In this document: piece by piece, positions 53,259 through 64,000 of the stretch | Position numbering within the stretch: position 1 is the first letter of the stretch | Layout: each line of letters opens with the position of its first letter | Assembly (NCBI RefSeq): GCF_016901135.1 | Contig: NZ_JAFEVL010000062.1 | Coordinates: 62,001 to 126,000, forward strand | Direction of reading: 5' to 3' | Length of the DNA: 64,000 nt | Source of the DNA: Martinezella lusitana | GTDB lineage: Bacteria > Pseudomonadota > Alphaproteobacteria > Rhizobiales > Rhizobiaceae | Translations under genes and position numbers: made by a program | The notes under the pieces: model-generated | The model's database searches: none | Told to the model about the DNA's origin: nothing | Seen by the model: the letters and a program-made list of their open reading frames with translations, nothing else

Positions 53259-54449
53259 ATGCCCGCTATTGATCCCGTTGTCATCGTTTCGGCCACGCGC
53301 ACGCCGCTTGGTCGTTTTCAGGGAGAGTTGTCGTCCTTGCAGGCGCCCGAGCTTGGCGCGCATGTCATCCGCGCCGCGCTGGAGCGTGCGGGATTGTCGG
53401 CTGATAGGGTGGATGAAGTTCTGTTCGGCTGCGTGCTGCCGGCAGGGCAGGGGCAGGCTCCGGCCCGACAGGCGGCGCGCGGCGCCGGCTTGCCGGATGC
53501 GGTGGGCGCCACGACGATCAACAAGGTTTGCGGCTCCGGCATGAAGGCGACCATGCTGGCGCATGACCTGATCCTCGCCGGATCGGCCTCGATCGCGGTT
53601 GCCGGCGGCATGGAATCGATGTCGAACGCGCCCTATCTGCTTGCCAAGGCCCGCGGCGGCTACCGCATGGGTCATGACCGCATCTTCGATCACATGATGC
53701 TCGACGGGCTGGAGGATGCCTATGAGAAGGGCCGCTCCATGGGCGACTTCGGCGAGATGGCGGTCGAGGCCTATCAGTTCAGCCGCGACGATCAGGATGC
53801 CTACGCAGTCGAAACGCTGTCGCGCGCCCGCGCCGCGAGCGAGAACGGCGCCTTCGCGGCCGAGATCACCCCGGTTTCGGTAGCGGCCAAGGGCGGGCCG
53901 GTGACGATCGCCAAGGACGAACATCCGCAGAAGGTCTCTCCGGAAAAAATCCCGACCCTCAAGCCCGCCTTCCGCAAGGATGGCACCATCACGGCTGCCA
54001 GTGCCTCGGCCAATGCCGATGGCGCGGCCGCGCTGATCCTGACGCGCCGTTCGGTTGCCGAGCGCGAGGGATTGCCCATCCTCGCGGAGATCAAGGCGCA
54101 TGCCACCCATAGCCAGGAGCCGGCCTGGTACACCACCGCGCCGATCCCGGCCATCCGCAAGGTGCTTGATAAAACCGGCTGGAAGGTCGGCGATGTCGAT
54201 CTCTTCGAAATCAACGAGGCCTTCGCCGTCGTCGCCATGGCCGCCGCCAAGGATCTTGGCATCGCGCGCGATCGCCTCAACGTCAATGGCGGCGCCTGCG
54301 CCCTCGGCCACCCCATCGGCGCCACAGGCGCGCGGTTGATCGTGACCCTGCTGCATGCCCTCAAACGCCAGGGTTCAACGCGTGGCATCGCCGCACTCTG
54401 CATCGGCGGCGGCGAGGCGACGGCGATTGCGGTGGAAAGGGTTGGGTGA
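53259..54449 (+). CDS. Acetyl-CoA C-acetyltransferase (thiolase)
   Basis: A 396-residue thiolase II-type enzyme. The catalytic residues are all present: nucleophile C91 in NKVCGSGMKA, H351 in GHPIGATGAR and C381 in LCIGGGEATA. NEAFA is at about residue 319. It condenses or cleaves acetoacetyl-CoA, serving polyhydroxybutyrate synthesis, ketone use or fatty-acid breakdown. No phaB or other pathway gene is adjacent, so the role is open. The upstream gap of 189 bases should contain its promoter. Confidence 0.93.
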   Translation: MPAIDPVVIVSATRTPLGRFQGELSSLQAPELGAHVIRAALERAGLSADRVDEVLFGCVLPAGQGQAPARQAARGAGLPDAVGATTINKVCGSGMKATMLAHDLILAGSASIAVAGGMESMSNAPYLLAKARGGYRMGHDRIFDHMMLDGLEDAYEKGRSMGDFGEMAVEAYQFSRDDQDAYAVETLSRARAASENGAFAAEITPVSVAAKGGPVTIAKDEHPQKVSPEKIPTLKPAFRKDGTITAASASANADGAAALILTRRSVAEREGLPILAEIKAHATHSQEPAWYTTAPIPAIRKVLDKTGWKVGDVDLFEINEAFAVVAMAAAKDLGIARDRLNVNGGACALGHPIGATGARLIVTLLHALKRQGSTRGIAALCIGGGEATAIAVERVG

Positions 54450-54504
54450 GTGGAATGATGTAGGGGGCAGGTCAGGCGTGCCTGCCAATGCCGCGCCTGC
54501 GGGC

Positions 54505-54620
54505 ATGGCCCCTCATCCTAGCCTTCTCCCGGCAAGCGGGGAGAAGGGACGACCGCGTCAAACAGCGGGTTTGAGGAGAGGGTAGTAGCCAAGGCGGGGA
54601 GAGGGTTGGGGTGAGGGGCC
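54505..54620. repeat. GC-rich palindromic mosaic repeat (family A, copy 4)
   Basis: A left module with ggcccctcatcctagccttc and a cttctcccgg/gcggggagaag hairpin, and a right module gcggggagagggttggggtg ending aggggcc. The same outer ends as the copies at 3.1 and 30.0 kb. It lies in the 224-base gap between convergent genes. Confidence 0.75.
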
Positions 54621-54673
54621 AGGCACATCGTTCCGGCATCGACGCATTCGCCTGGCCTGCCGCCACAATAGTC

Positions 54674-55060
54674 TCACCCCTCCGACAACTCCTCCAAAAT
54701 CGGGCAGTCCGGCCGCTCGTTGCCGTGGCAGGCATGGACCAGATGTTCCAGCGTGCGGCGCAGTTCCGTCAGTTCGCGGATCTTGCGGTCGATCTCGGTG
54801 AGCTTCGTGGTGGCGATGTCCTTGACGTCGGCGCTGGCGCGGCTCTTGTCTTCGTAGAGCGCCAGCAACTGCCGGCATTCCTCGACCGAAAAGCCGAGGC
54901 TGCGCGAGCGATGCAGGAAGCGCAGCTTGTGTACGTCGCCGGCGCGATAGTCGCGATAGCCGTTATCGCCGCGGTCGGGACGGATGAGGCCGATATCCTC
55001 ATAGTATCGGATCGTCTTCGCCGGCAGGCCGGAGCGGCCGGATGCTTCGCCGATGTTCAT
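54674..55060 (-). CDS. hmrR: Cu(I)-responsive MerR regulator, CueR/HmrR
   Basis: A 128-residue regulator starting MNIGEASGRSGLPAKTIRYYEDIGLI. The copper-binding pair C111 and C119 stands in ACHGNERPDCP, the C-x7-C loop that defines CueR/HmrR monovalent-metal sensors. It is encoded 11 bases behind the copper ATPase on the same strand, as in rhizobial actP-hmrR. It would activate the stretched promoter upstream of the ATPase when Cu+ rises, and so also its own synthesis. Confidence 0.92.
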   Translation of the reverse strand: MNIGEASGRSGLPAKTIRYYEDIGLIRPDRGDNGYRDYRAGDVHKLRFLHRSRSLGFSVEECRQLLALYEDKSRASADVKDIATTKLTEIDRKIRELTELRRTLEHLVHACHGNERPDCPILEELSEG

Positions 55061-55071
55061 ATAAGTTCTCC

Positions 55072-57576
<2,505 letters not shown>

Positions 57577-57612
57577 ATCAAGCTCCATTGCTCCGATGGG
57601 AGCGTCGGATAG

Positions 57613-57643
57613 CTTATGAACCTTCCTGTCACTGGAAGGTCAA
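57613..57643 (-). promoter_or_regulatory. CueR/HmrR-type copper-responsive promoter
   Basis: ACCTTCC-N7-GGAAGGT (57620-57640) is a perfect 7-bp dyad. On the minus strand it lies between -35 TTGACC (57638-57643) and -10 CATAAG (57613-57618) with a 19-bp spacer, the textbook layout for CueR activation. It is 37 bases before the ATPase start. Confidence 0.9.
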
Positions 57644-57748
57644 GACAAAAAATAGGGATTGTCATCCACAGTTCACAGGGGTCTCTTCCTATCCCGCCGG
57701 ATCCGGCGATGATAAGTTCCGTAAGAACGGTTCAATGACGTGATTCCA

Positions 57749-58849
57749 ATGCGATATGATCTGACCACTCTCCCGCTGACGACACTCCTGCCTGCCATCA
57801 TCAAGGCGGAAGACATGCTGGCGCGGCTGGATGAGCGCGTCCTGCGCCACGTTGTGGCGGACGGTTTTCGCGAGCGCGGGCATTTTTTCGACGCTGCGGG
57901 CGCGCTCTGGGTCGGCGGCGAGCTGGTGCATGTGGAGGATCTGGTCTTGCACGATGCGCGCATGGATGCACGCACGCCGACGCATGAGCTGACCATCGCC
58001 CACGCCGTGTTGCGGGTCAGGCGTCGTCTGTGGAGTGCGGAGCCCTCCTGGGGGCTGGAGGCGGCCGGACTTGCCGCCCTGCGGGGCGATATCGGCGAGG
58101 CCGAGGACGTCATCCAGCTGCGTCCCGCGCCGCTCGGCGAGCCTGATGACGGACAAGAGGATGAGGGGGATGATTTCGGCGTCGACTTCGCCGAGATCGA
58201 CGCCATTCTTGCCCGATCCGACAAGATCCTGAACGGCGGCGTCCCAGATGCCAGGCCGGAGATGATCGACGATCCGCTCGCCCTGGTTCGCGACGAGGAT
58301 TGGGATGAAGGCGAGCGGCTGGAGAGCTGGCGCGCCATGCTTCGCGAGGCCGATCTGCTGCCGCCGGTTCTTGGCGCCGCCGTGCTTTTCGATGCCTGGG
58401 AGCGGATCGAGCCGCTGCGGCGGCAGCATTGGCTCGGTGGCCTGCTGGTCAGCGCCTATCTGCGCAGCCGCGGCAAGGTCACCTCGCATCTCTTCTGCCT
58501 GAATGTCGGCCTGAAATCCGTCCGGCACGAGCGGCGGCGTGCGTCGGATCGCACCACACGACTGTTGGCCTTTCTGGACGCCATGGCGCTTTCGGCCGAT
58601 TCGGGTCTCAAGGAACTCGATCGGCTTTCGCTCGCCAAGCTGCAGATGGAATTGCGGCTCAAGGACCGGCGATCGAACAGCAGCCTGCCTGACGTCATCG
58701 ATATCGTGCTGTCGCGACCGATCGTTTCGGCGAAGATGATCGCCCGCCATGTCGGTGTTACCCCAAGAGGTGCGCTCAATCTGGTGGCTGAACTCGGCCT
58801 GCGCGAGATGACCGGTCGCGGGCGCTATCGCGGCTGGGGCGTGCTGTGA
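57749..58849 (+). CDS. DUF1612 and helix-turn-helix protein (RHE_PE00001 type)
   Basis: A 366-residue protein whose start (MRYDLTTLPLTTLLPAIIKA, then RERGHFFDAAGALWVGGELV) matches the RHE_PE00001 family known mainly from rhizobial plasmids. The N-terminal DUF1612 region is followed by a very acidic linker (about residues 130-150), and a C-terminal helix-turn-helix (VSAKMIARHVGVTPRGALNLVAELGL) that suggests DNA binding. The function is not known to me. It stands alone. Relatives often come as several divergent copies per genome. Confidence 0.85.
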   Translation: MRYDLTTLPLTTLLPAIIKAEDMLARLDERVLRHVVADGFRERGHFFDAAGALWVGGELVHVEDLVLHDARMDARTPTHELTIAHAVLRVRRRLWSAEPSWGLEAAGLAALRGDIGEAEDVIQLRPAPLGEPDDGQEDEGDDFGVDFAEIDAILARSDKILNGGVPDARPEMIDDPLALVRDEDWDEGERLESWRAMLREADLLPPVLGAAVLFDAWERIEPLRRQHWLGGLLVSAYLRSRGKVTSHLFCLNVGLKSVRHERRRASDRTTRLLAFLDAMALSADSGLKELDRLSLAKLQMELRLKDRRSNSSLPDVIDIVLSRPIVSAKMIARHVGVTPRGALNLVAELGLREMTGRGRYRGWGVL

Positions 58850-59065
58850 TCCTAGGGGACAGCGTGCGCTTGCGCAGCCGCTGATCTTTTGCAACTACAA
58901 CCCTAGTTTTTGTCCAATGTTACAGTTTGTTACGCTAAGTCGCGCTAAAATGGACAAAATTTAATGGCCATACCAAATTCCTAAGTGGCGCGATGCAAGC
59001 TAGAGTCGCGCCATGTGATGCTGGCGGATCGTGGACCGTCGAAGGCTTTGAAGGAAGGTATGTTG

Positions 59066-60532
59066 ATGGCTCGGACCTTTCGGGTCGTAATGTCGCTGGC
59101 GGTGATCGGTGCAGTGGCCTATGGCGCCTATGCCACTCGTGATCTCTGGCTTGGCAGCGCCGAGCGGCTGCTCGGCTATCAGAATGCGTCAGCACCTGCC
59201 ACCCAAGCCCAGGGCGAACGCCGTGCCGGCCAGGGACAAGGCGGCGGCGGTGGAAGACGGCGCAGCCTCTTGCAATTCAGCGGCCCTGTTCCGGTGCTTG
59301 TGGCCGAGGCGAAGACAGCCGATGTGCCTGTCTATATCGATGGCGTTGGTTCGGTGAAGGCCTTGAACACCGTAACGGTGCGCGCGCAGGTCAACGGAAA
59401 GATCGTGGAAATCGATTTCGACGAAGGCCAGGACATCAAGAAGGGCGACGTGATCGCCCGCATCGACGACGGCGTCTACAAGGCGCAGCGTGACCAGGCG
59501 GTCGCCAAGAAAGCGCAGGACGAAGCTCTGCTCGCCGGCGCCCAGCGCGACCTTAACCGCTATCAGCTCATGGTGAAGACCGCTTCGGGCACGCAGCAGC
59601 AGGTCGACACCCAGCTGTCGCTGGTGGCGCAATATACAGCGCAAATCCAGGTCGATGTGGCAGCCATAGAAAGCGCCCAGGCCACGCTCGACTATACGAC
59701 GATCAAGGCGCCCATCGACGGGCGCACAGGCATCCGCAACGTCGATATCGGCAATCTCGTCAGCTCGTCCGACACGACTGGTATAGTGACGTTGTCGCAG
59801 ATCCAGCCGATCTCCGTCCTCTTTTCCATTCCGCAGCAGCAGCTGGCACGCGTCAACGCAGCCAGCTTGGCCGGAACGCTCGCCGTCCAGGCGATGGGGA
59901 ACGATGGCCAGACGGTGGTCGACAATGGCTCGCTGGCGGTGGTCGACAACCAGGTCGACCCCACGACAGGCACGATAAGGCTGAAGGCCAATTTCCCGAA
60001 CGACAAGCTGGCGCTTTGGCCGGGTGCTTTCGTCAACGCGCGTCTTCTGGTCGAGACGCTGAAGGGCGCCACGACCATTCCGAGCGCCGCCGTGCAGCGC
60101 GGGCCGAACGGCACGTTCGTCTATATCGTCAACCAGGATGAGACCGTTGCCATGAAGACGGTGAAGGTGCGTCAGCAGGATGACACGCTGGCGGTCATCA
60201 CCGACGGTGTGGCGCCGGGCGACAAGGTGGTGACGACTGGCTTCGCGCGGCTTCAGGATAAGTCGAAAGTCCAGATTTCAGCCAGTCCGGATCAGGCAAC
60301 GCCGAATGCGCCGGCAGCGAATGATCAGGGGCAGCCGGTTGCGGAGAACGATCCGCAAAGCGGTCAAACCGACAACGCGAATGGTGGCGAGCGGCCGCAT
60401 CGTCGGCACAACGGTCAGGGTGGCAATGGCGGCCATCGCGGCCAGCATGCCGCCGGCGCCGGCCAGGGTGCGGATGCCAGCGGCGGCACTGCCCCCGCCA
60501 CGTCGCCCGCAACACCGACGCAGCAACAATGA
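59066..60532 (+). CDS. RND efflux periplasmic adaptor, MdtA-like
   Basis: A 488-residue membrane-fusion protein. An N-terminal membrane anchor or signal (VVMSLAVIGAVAYGAYA) precedes a low-complexity Gly/Gln/Arg stretch, then the lipoyl halves (TVRAQVNGKIVEIDFDEGQDIKKGD and LDYTTIKAPIDGRTGI), a helical hairpin and the barrel domains. The C-terminal 80 residues are an unusual Gly/His/Asn/Gln-rich tail with no counterpart in E. coli MdtA as I recall it. I take the ATG at 59066, seven bases after AAGGAAGG. It overlaps the next pump gene by four bases. Confidence 0.9.
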   Translation: MARTFRVVMSLAVIGAVAYGAYATRDLWLGSAERLLGYQNASAPATQAQGERRAGQGQGGGGGRRRSLLQFSGPVPVLVAEAKTADVPVYIDGVGSVKALNTVTVRAQVNGKIVEIDFDEGQDIKKGDVIARIDDGVYKAQRDQAVAKKAQDEALLAGAQRDLNRYQLMVKTASGTQQQVDTQLSLVAQYTAQIQVDVAAIESAQATLDYTTIKAPIDGRTGIRNVDIGNLVSSSDTTGIVTLSQIQPISVLFSIPQQQLARVNAASLAGTLAVQAMGNDGQTVVDNGSLAVVDNQVDPTTGTIRLKANFPNDKLALWPGAFVNARLLVETLKGATTIPSAAVQRGPNGTFVYIVNQDETVAMKTVKVRQQDDTLAVITDGVAPGDKVVTTGFARLQDKSKVQISASPDQATPNAPAANDQGQPVAENDPQSGQTDNANGGERPHRRHNGQGGNGGHRGQHAAGAGQGADASGGTAPATSPATPTQQQ

Positions 60533-63500
60533 ACGTTTCGTCGCTCTTTATCTCCCGGCCTATCGCCACCTCGCTTCTCGGGGTCGCTGTTCTCTTGGGC
60601 GGCATTCTCGGCTTTCTCTTCCTGCCGGTCGCGCCGCTGCCGCAGGTGGATTTTCCGACGATACAGGTGACGACGCAGCTTCCCGGAGCTGATCCCGACA
60701 CGATGGCTGCCCTGGTGACGGCGCCGTTGGAGCGACCGCTCGGCCAGATCCCCTCGCTGGCCTCCATGACCTCGTCGAGTGCCTTCGGCATCAGCCAGAT
60801 CACCCTGCAATTCGATCTTGGCCGCAATATCGATGGCGCTGCGCAGGACGTGCAGGCGGCGATCAATGCCGCCGGCTCGACGCTGCCGCGCACCTTGCCC
60901 TATCCACCGACCTATTCGAAGGTGAACCCGGCCGATACGCCGATCGTGACGCTGGCATTGCGCTCCAACAGCTATTCGATCCGCGAACTCAGCGACTTCG
61001 CCGATACGATGATGGCGCAGCGGCTAAGCGAGGTTTCCGGCGTCGGCGACGTCAACATCCAGGGCGGCGTCAAGCCCGCCATCCGCATTCAGGTCGATCT
61101 GCCGCGTCTCGCCTCCTACGGCCTGGCTCTGGAGGACATACACACGGCGATCACCAATGCCAGCGTTGCCGGCGCCAAGGGCTCGCTTGACGGCACCCAG
61201 CAGAGTTTCACGCTTGCGGCCAACGACCAGATCGTCGATCCCAACGTCTATAAATCCGTCATCATCGCCTATCGCAACAATGCGCCGGTGCAATTGAAGG
61301 ACGTGGCAACCGTCGTCGAAGGGCTAGAGAACAATCGCGTCGGCGCCTGGTATCAGGGACAGCCCGCCGTCATTCTCGATATCATGCGCCAGCCGGGCGC
61401 CAACGTCATTCAGACGGTCGAAAGTGTCCTGCAGCAGCTGCCGAAGCTGAAGCAGGCGCTGCCCGCCGGCATTTCGCTTGATATCGTCAACGATCGCACC
61501 GAGACGATCAGGGCTTCGATCCATGACGTGCAATGGACGCTGGTCATCAGCATCGGCCTCGTTATCCTCGTCGTCCTGCTCTTCCTGCGCACGGTGACGG
61601 CGACGTTCATCGCTGGCGTCGCCTTGCCGCTGTCGCTGATCGCGACCTTCGGTGTCATGTGGTTTGCCGGCTTCAGTCTCGACAATCTCTCGCTGATGGC
61701 GCTGACCATCGGCACCGGTTTCGTCGTCGACGATGCCATCGTGATGATCGAGAACATCGCCCGCCATATCGAGGAGGGTGAAAACCCGATGCAGGCGGCG
61801 CTGAAGGGCGCTGGCGAGATCGGCTTCACCATCATTTCGCTGACCGTCTCGCTGGTTGCCGTCTTCATACCCCTGCTGTTCATGACCGGGATCGTCGGGC
61901 GTATGTTCCGTGAGTTTGCGCTGACGCTCACCATTGCCGTGGTCGTGTCGGCAATCGTGTCCCTGACCCTGACACCGATGATGTGCGCCCGTATCCTGCG
62001 AAAGCCCAAAGAGCGCAAGGGTGGCATTCTGGCCGGAACCGACCGTTTCATGGAGCGGCTTGTCGAGGGCTACAGACGCAGTCTCGTCTGGGCCGTGGAT
62101 CGCAGCGCCCTGATGCTGCTGGTAACGGTGGTGACGCTGGTGGCGACCGTCGCGCTCTATGTCGTCATTCCCAAGGGTTTCGTACCGGCGCAGGATACGG
62201 GGCTGATCACCGCCGTCATCGAAGCGGAGCCGACGACCTCCTTCGAATCCATGACGACGATACAGGCGACCGTTGCCGACCGCTTGCGCAAGGATCCCGA
62301 CGTGAAGGGGGTGGTCTCCGTCATCGGCGCCAGCGCCAGCAATCTGACGCTGAACACGGGCAATCTCAGCCTTGTGCTGAAGCCGAGAAACCAGCGCGAC
62401 GTTTCCGCCGATCAGATTATTGACCGGATGCGCGGTGAAGTCGACGGTCTGCCCGGTATCCATGTCACGTTCCAGAGCGTGCGCGGCATCTCGATCAGTA
62501 CCCGGGCAAGCCGCGCACCCTATCAATACACTTTGACTGGGACGGATACGGCAACGGTGGTCGACTGGGCCGCAAAGCTCACGCAGCGGCTGCAGGAGAG
62601 CCCGAAGCTCATCGACGTCACTTCCGAGGTCGAAATGGGCGGCGGCCGCATCTTCGTCGATGTCGATCGCGAAACCGCCTCGCGGCTCGGCGTTTCGATG
62701 CAGGCCGTCAGCGATACGTTGAATGATGCGTTCGGCCAGCGTCAGATCGCTACGATCTATGGCCAGGCCAACCAGTATCGCGTTATCCTCGAGGCCGCGC
62801 CGCAATACCAGTCCGATCCGAAGTCGCTCGACAAGCTTTACGTTGCAGGGGCCAGCGACACGCAGGTTCCACTTAATGCGTTCACGACAGCGACATTCAC
62901 GACGGCGCCCCTGGTCATCAGCCATGACGAGCAGTTTCCGGCCGTGACGATCAGCTTCGATCTCGCCAAGGGCGCTTCGCTGAGCGAGGCCGTGGCAGAG
63001 GTCCAGGCGGCCGAGCTGGACATTGACATGCCTGATACCATCCAGCGCAAATATTCGGGTGATGCCGAGGAATTCGCCTCTTCGCTCGCGGGCGAACCCT
63101 GGCTCATTCTCGCGGCCGTCGTAACGATCTACATCGTGCTCGGCTTGCTCTACGAGAGCGCCGTGCATCCGATTACCATCCTTTCGACGCTGCCTTCGGC
63201 CGGCGTCGGCGCGCTGCTCGCACTGATGCTGTTCGGGCAGGATCTGTCGATCATCGCCTTGATCGGCATCGTGCTACTGATGGGCATCGTGAAGAAGAAT
63301 GCGATCATGATGATCGACTTCGCGCTGGAGGCGGAACGCAAGGAAGGTCTTCCGCCGCGCGAGGCCATTCTCAAGGCCTCGATCCTGCGTTTCCGCCCGA
63401 TCATGATGACGACGCTGGCGGCACTCTTCGGCGCGCTGCCATTGGCCCTGGCGCAAGGCACGGGTGCCGAGCTGCGCATCCCGCTCGGTATTACCATCAT

Positions 63501-63648
63501 CGGCGGTCTCGTGCTTTCTCAGCTTCTGACGCTCTATACGACGCCGGTGATCTATCTGGCCTTCGAGCGCCTGCGTGCCCGCATCGTCGGCCGCACGAGC
63601 GGAACGCCGAGCCCGGAGATGGACGAACTGGCGGGTGGTGAGACATGA
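60529..63648 (+). CDS. RND efflux pump subunit, MdtB-like
   Basis: A 1039-residue HAE1-type pump. It begins NVSSLFISRPIATSLLGVAV; the proton-relay pair D401/D402 lies in IGTGFVVDDAIVMIENIARH, and the second half has IGIVLLMGIVKKNAIMMIDF. Position second in an adaptor-pump-pump operon matches mdtABC, where two different pump subunits form mixed trimers. It overlaps both neighbours by four bases (ATGA). Confidence 0.92.
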   Translation: MNVSSLFISRPIATSLLGVAVLLGGILGFLFLPVAPLPQVDFPTIQVTTQLPGADPDTMAALVTAPLERPLGQIPSLASMTSSSAFGISQITLQFDLGRNIDGAAQDVQAAINAAGSTLPRTLPYPPTYSKVNPADTPIVTLALRSNSYSIRELSDFADTMMAQRLSEVSGVGDVNIQGGVKPAIRIQVDLPRLASYGLALEDIHTAITNASVAGAKGSLDGTQQSFTLAANDQIVDPNVYKSVIIAYRNNAPVQLKDVATVVEGLENNRVGAWYQGQPAVILDIMRQPGANVIQTVESVLQQLPKLKQALPAGISLDIVNDRTETIRASIHDVQWTLVISIGLVILVVLLFLRTVTATFIAGVALPLSLIATFGVMWFAGFSLDNLSLMALTIGTGFVVDDAIVMIENIARHIEEGENPMQAALKGAGEIGFTIISLTVSLVAVFIPLLFMTGIVGRMFREFALTLTIAVVVSAIVSLTLTPMMCARILRKPKERKGGILAGTDRFMERLVEGYRRSLVWAVDRSALMLLVTVVTLVATVALYVVIPKGFVPAQDTGLITAVIEAEPTTSFESMTTIQATVADRLRKDPDVKGVVSVIGASASNLTLNTGNLSLVLKPRNQRDVSADQIIDRMRGEVDGLPGIHVTFQSVRGISISTRASRAPYQYTLTGTDTATVVDWAAKLTQRLQESPKLIDVTSEVEMGGGRIFVDVDRETASRLGVSMQAVSDTLNDAFGQRQIATIYGQANQYRVILEAAPQYQSDPKSLDKLYVAGASDTQVPLNAFTTATFTTAPLVISHDEQFPAVTISFDLAKGASLSEAVAEVQAAELDIDMPDTIQRKYSGDAEEFASSLAGEPWLILAAVVTIYIVLGLLYESAVHPITILSTLPSAGVGALLALMLFGQDLSIIALIGIVLLMGIVKKNAIMMIDFALEAERKEGLPPREAILKASILRFRPIMMTTLAALFGALPLALAQGTGAELRIPLGITIIGGLVLSQLLTLYTTPVIYLAFERLRARIVGRTSGTPSPEMDELAGGET

Positions 63649-64000
63649 ACCTCTCCGAGCCGTTCATCAAGCGCCCTGTCGGGACGACGCTTCTGGCGAT
63701 CGGGCTGATGATCCTCGGCATCGTCGCCTATCGTTTCCTGCCGGTGGCAAGCCTGCCGACCGTCGATCTGCCGACGATCGTCGTCTCCGCCGGCCGCCCG
63801 GGCGCCGATCCCGCCAGCATGGCGGCAAGCGTCGCGGCGCCGCTCGAGCGCCATCTCGGCACCATTGCCGGCATCACGCAGCTGACCTCGGTCAGCTCGC
63901 TCGGCTCGAGCACCATCATCGCGCAATTCGATCTCTCGCGCAGTGTCGATGGCGCGGCGCAGGATGTGCAGGCCGCTTTGAATGCGGCCGCGACCGACTT
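63645..64000 (+). CDS. RND efflux pump subunit, MdtC-like, N-terminal part only
   Basis: The first 118 residues of a second pump subunit; the rest lies past the window. It begins MNLSEPFIKRPVGTTLLAIG and continues with the VASLPTVDLPTI and GADPASMAASVAAPLERHLG blocks, typical of MdtC-type subunits. The start overlaps the previous gene's stop, so the operon is adaptor-MdtB-MdtC. Confidence 0.9.
   Translation, partial: MNLSEPFIKRPVGTTLLAIGLMILGIVAYRFLPVASLPTVDLPTIVVSAGRPGADPASMAASVAAPLERHLGTIAGITQLTSVSSLGSSTIIAQFDLSRSVDGAAQDVQAALNAAATD

Noticed and set aside
61324..63168. 614-codon open frame on the minus strand
   Set aside because: It is antisense to the MdtB-like pump, whose protein is fully conserved; the antisense product is rich in Arg, Asp and His with no domain.

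Overview
The window looks like DNA from a Rhizobium-type alphaproteobacterium. The basis is GC-rich coding, rhizobial gene arrangements (a glpSTPQUV-type glycerol ABC operon, a copper ATPase followed by an HmrR-type regulator, a hut cluster with hutF), GC-rich palindromic mosaic repeats between operons, and a DUF1612/HTH protein of the RHE_PE00001 type. That protein family is often plasmid-borne, so a chromid or megaplasmid is possible but not shown. I see no tRNA, rRNA, CRISPR array, insertion sequence or replication origin.

Layout. (1) 1-10.7 kb is a carbohydrate or sugar-acid uptake and catabolism region. It holds a Tat-type sugar-binding protein cut by the window edge, a TetR regulator between two near-identical palindromes, a 63-codon leader ORF coupled to an enolase-superfamily enzyme, a Gfo/Idh/MocA oxidoreductase, an unrelated lytic transglycosylase, then LacI regulator-DUF2264-hydroxyacid dehydrogenase divergent from a second, orphan binding protein. 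(2) 11-13.7 kb has a MerR regulator divergent from an Old Yellow Enzyme relative, and an e(P4)-like acid phosphatase. (3) 14-20.4 kb is a six-gene glycerol-type ABC importer whose two ATPases carry complementary defects. (4) 20.7-29.9 kb has a ZntB/CorA transporter, a ROK-Gfo/Idh-ThuA operon divergent from a complete sugar ABC transporter, and DUF427. (5) 30-35.3 kb has an M23 peptidase, an MntH manganese transporter, and tryptophan 2,3-dioxygenase divergent from an Lrp regulator. (6) 35.3-42.3 kb has an AcrR-type repressor with an RND pump and an AcrR-like operator, a VapBC module, and DUF5666 and small membrane proteins. (7) 42.3-49.6 kb is the histidine utilisation cluster (hutC, hutF / hutI, hutH, hutU, hutD) with a HutC-type operator and no hutG. 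(8) 49.7-54.4 kb has a sulfite-oxidase-fold molybdoenzyme, an MFS exporter, a small secreted protein, a second VapBC module and a thiolase. (9) 54.7-57.6 kb is a copper efflux operon with a textbook CueR/HmrR promoter. (10) 57.7-64 kb has the DUF1612 regulator-like protein and an mdtABC-type tripartite RND operon running off the end.

Most of the window is nutrient scavenging (sugars, glycerol, histidine, tryptophan, manganese) and efflux (two RND systems, MFS, copper), each unit with its own local regulator. For many of these a candidate operator can be read directly. The least ordinary observations are the asymmetric GlpS/GlpT ATPase pair, the coupled leader ORF, the cysteine cluster in a Gfo/Idh protein, and the copper ATPase with two YHS domains in its N-terminal extension.
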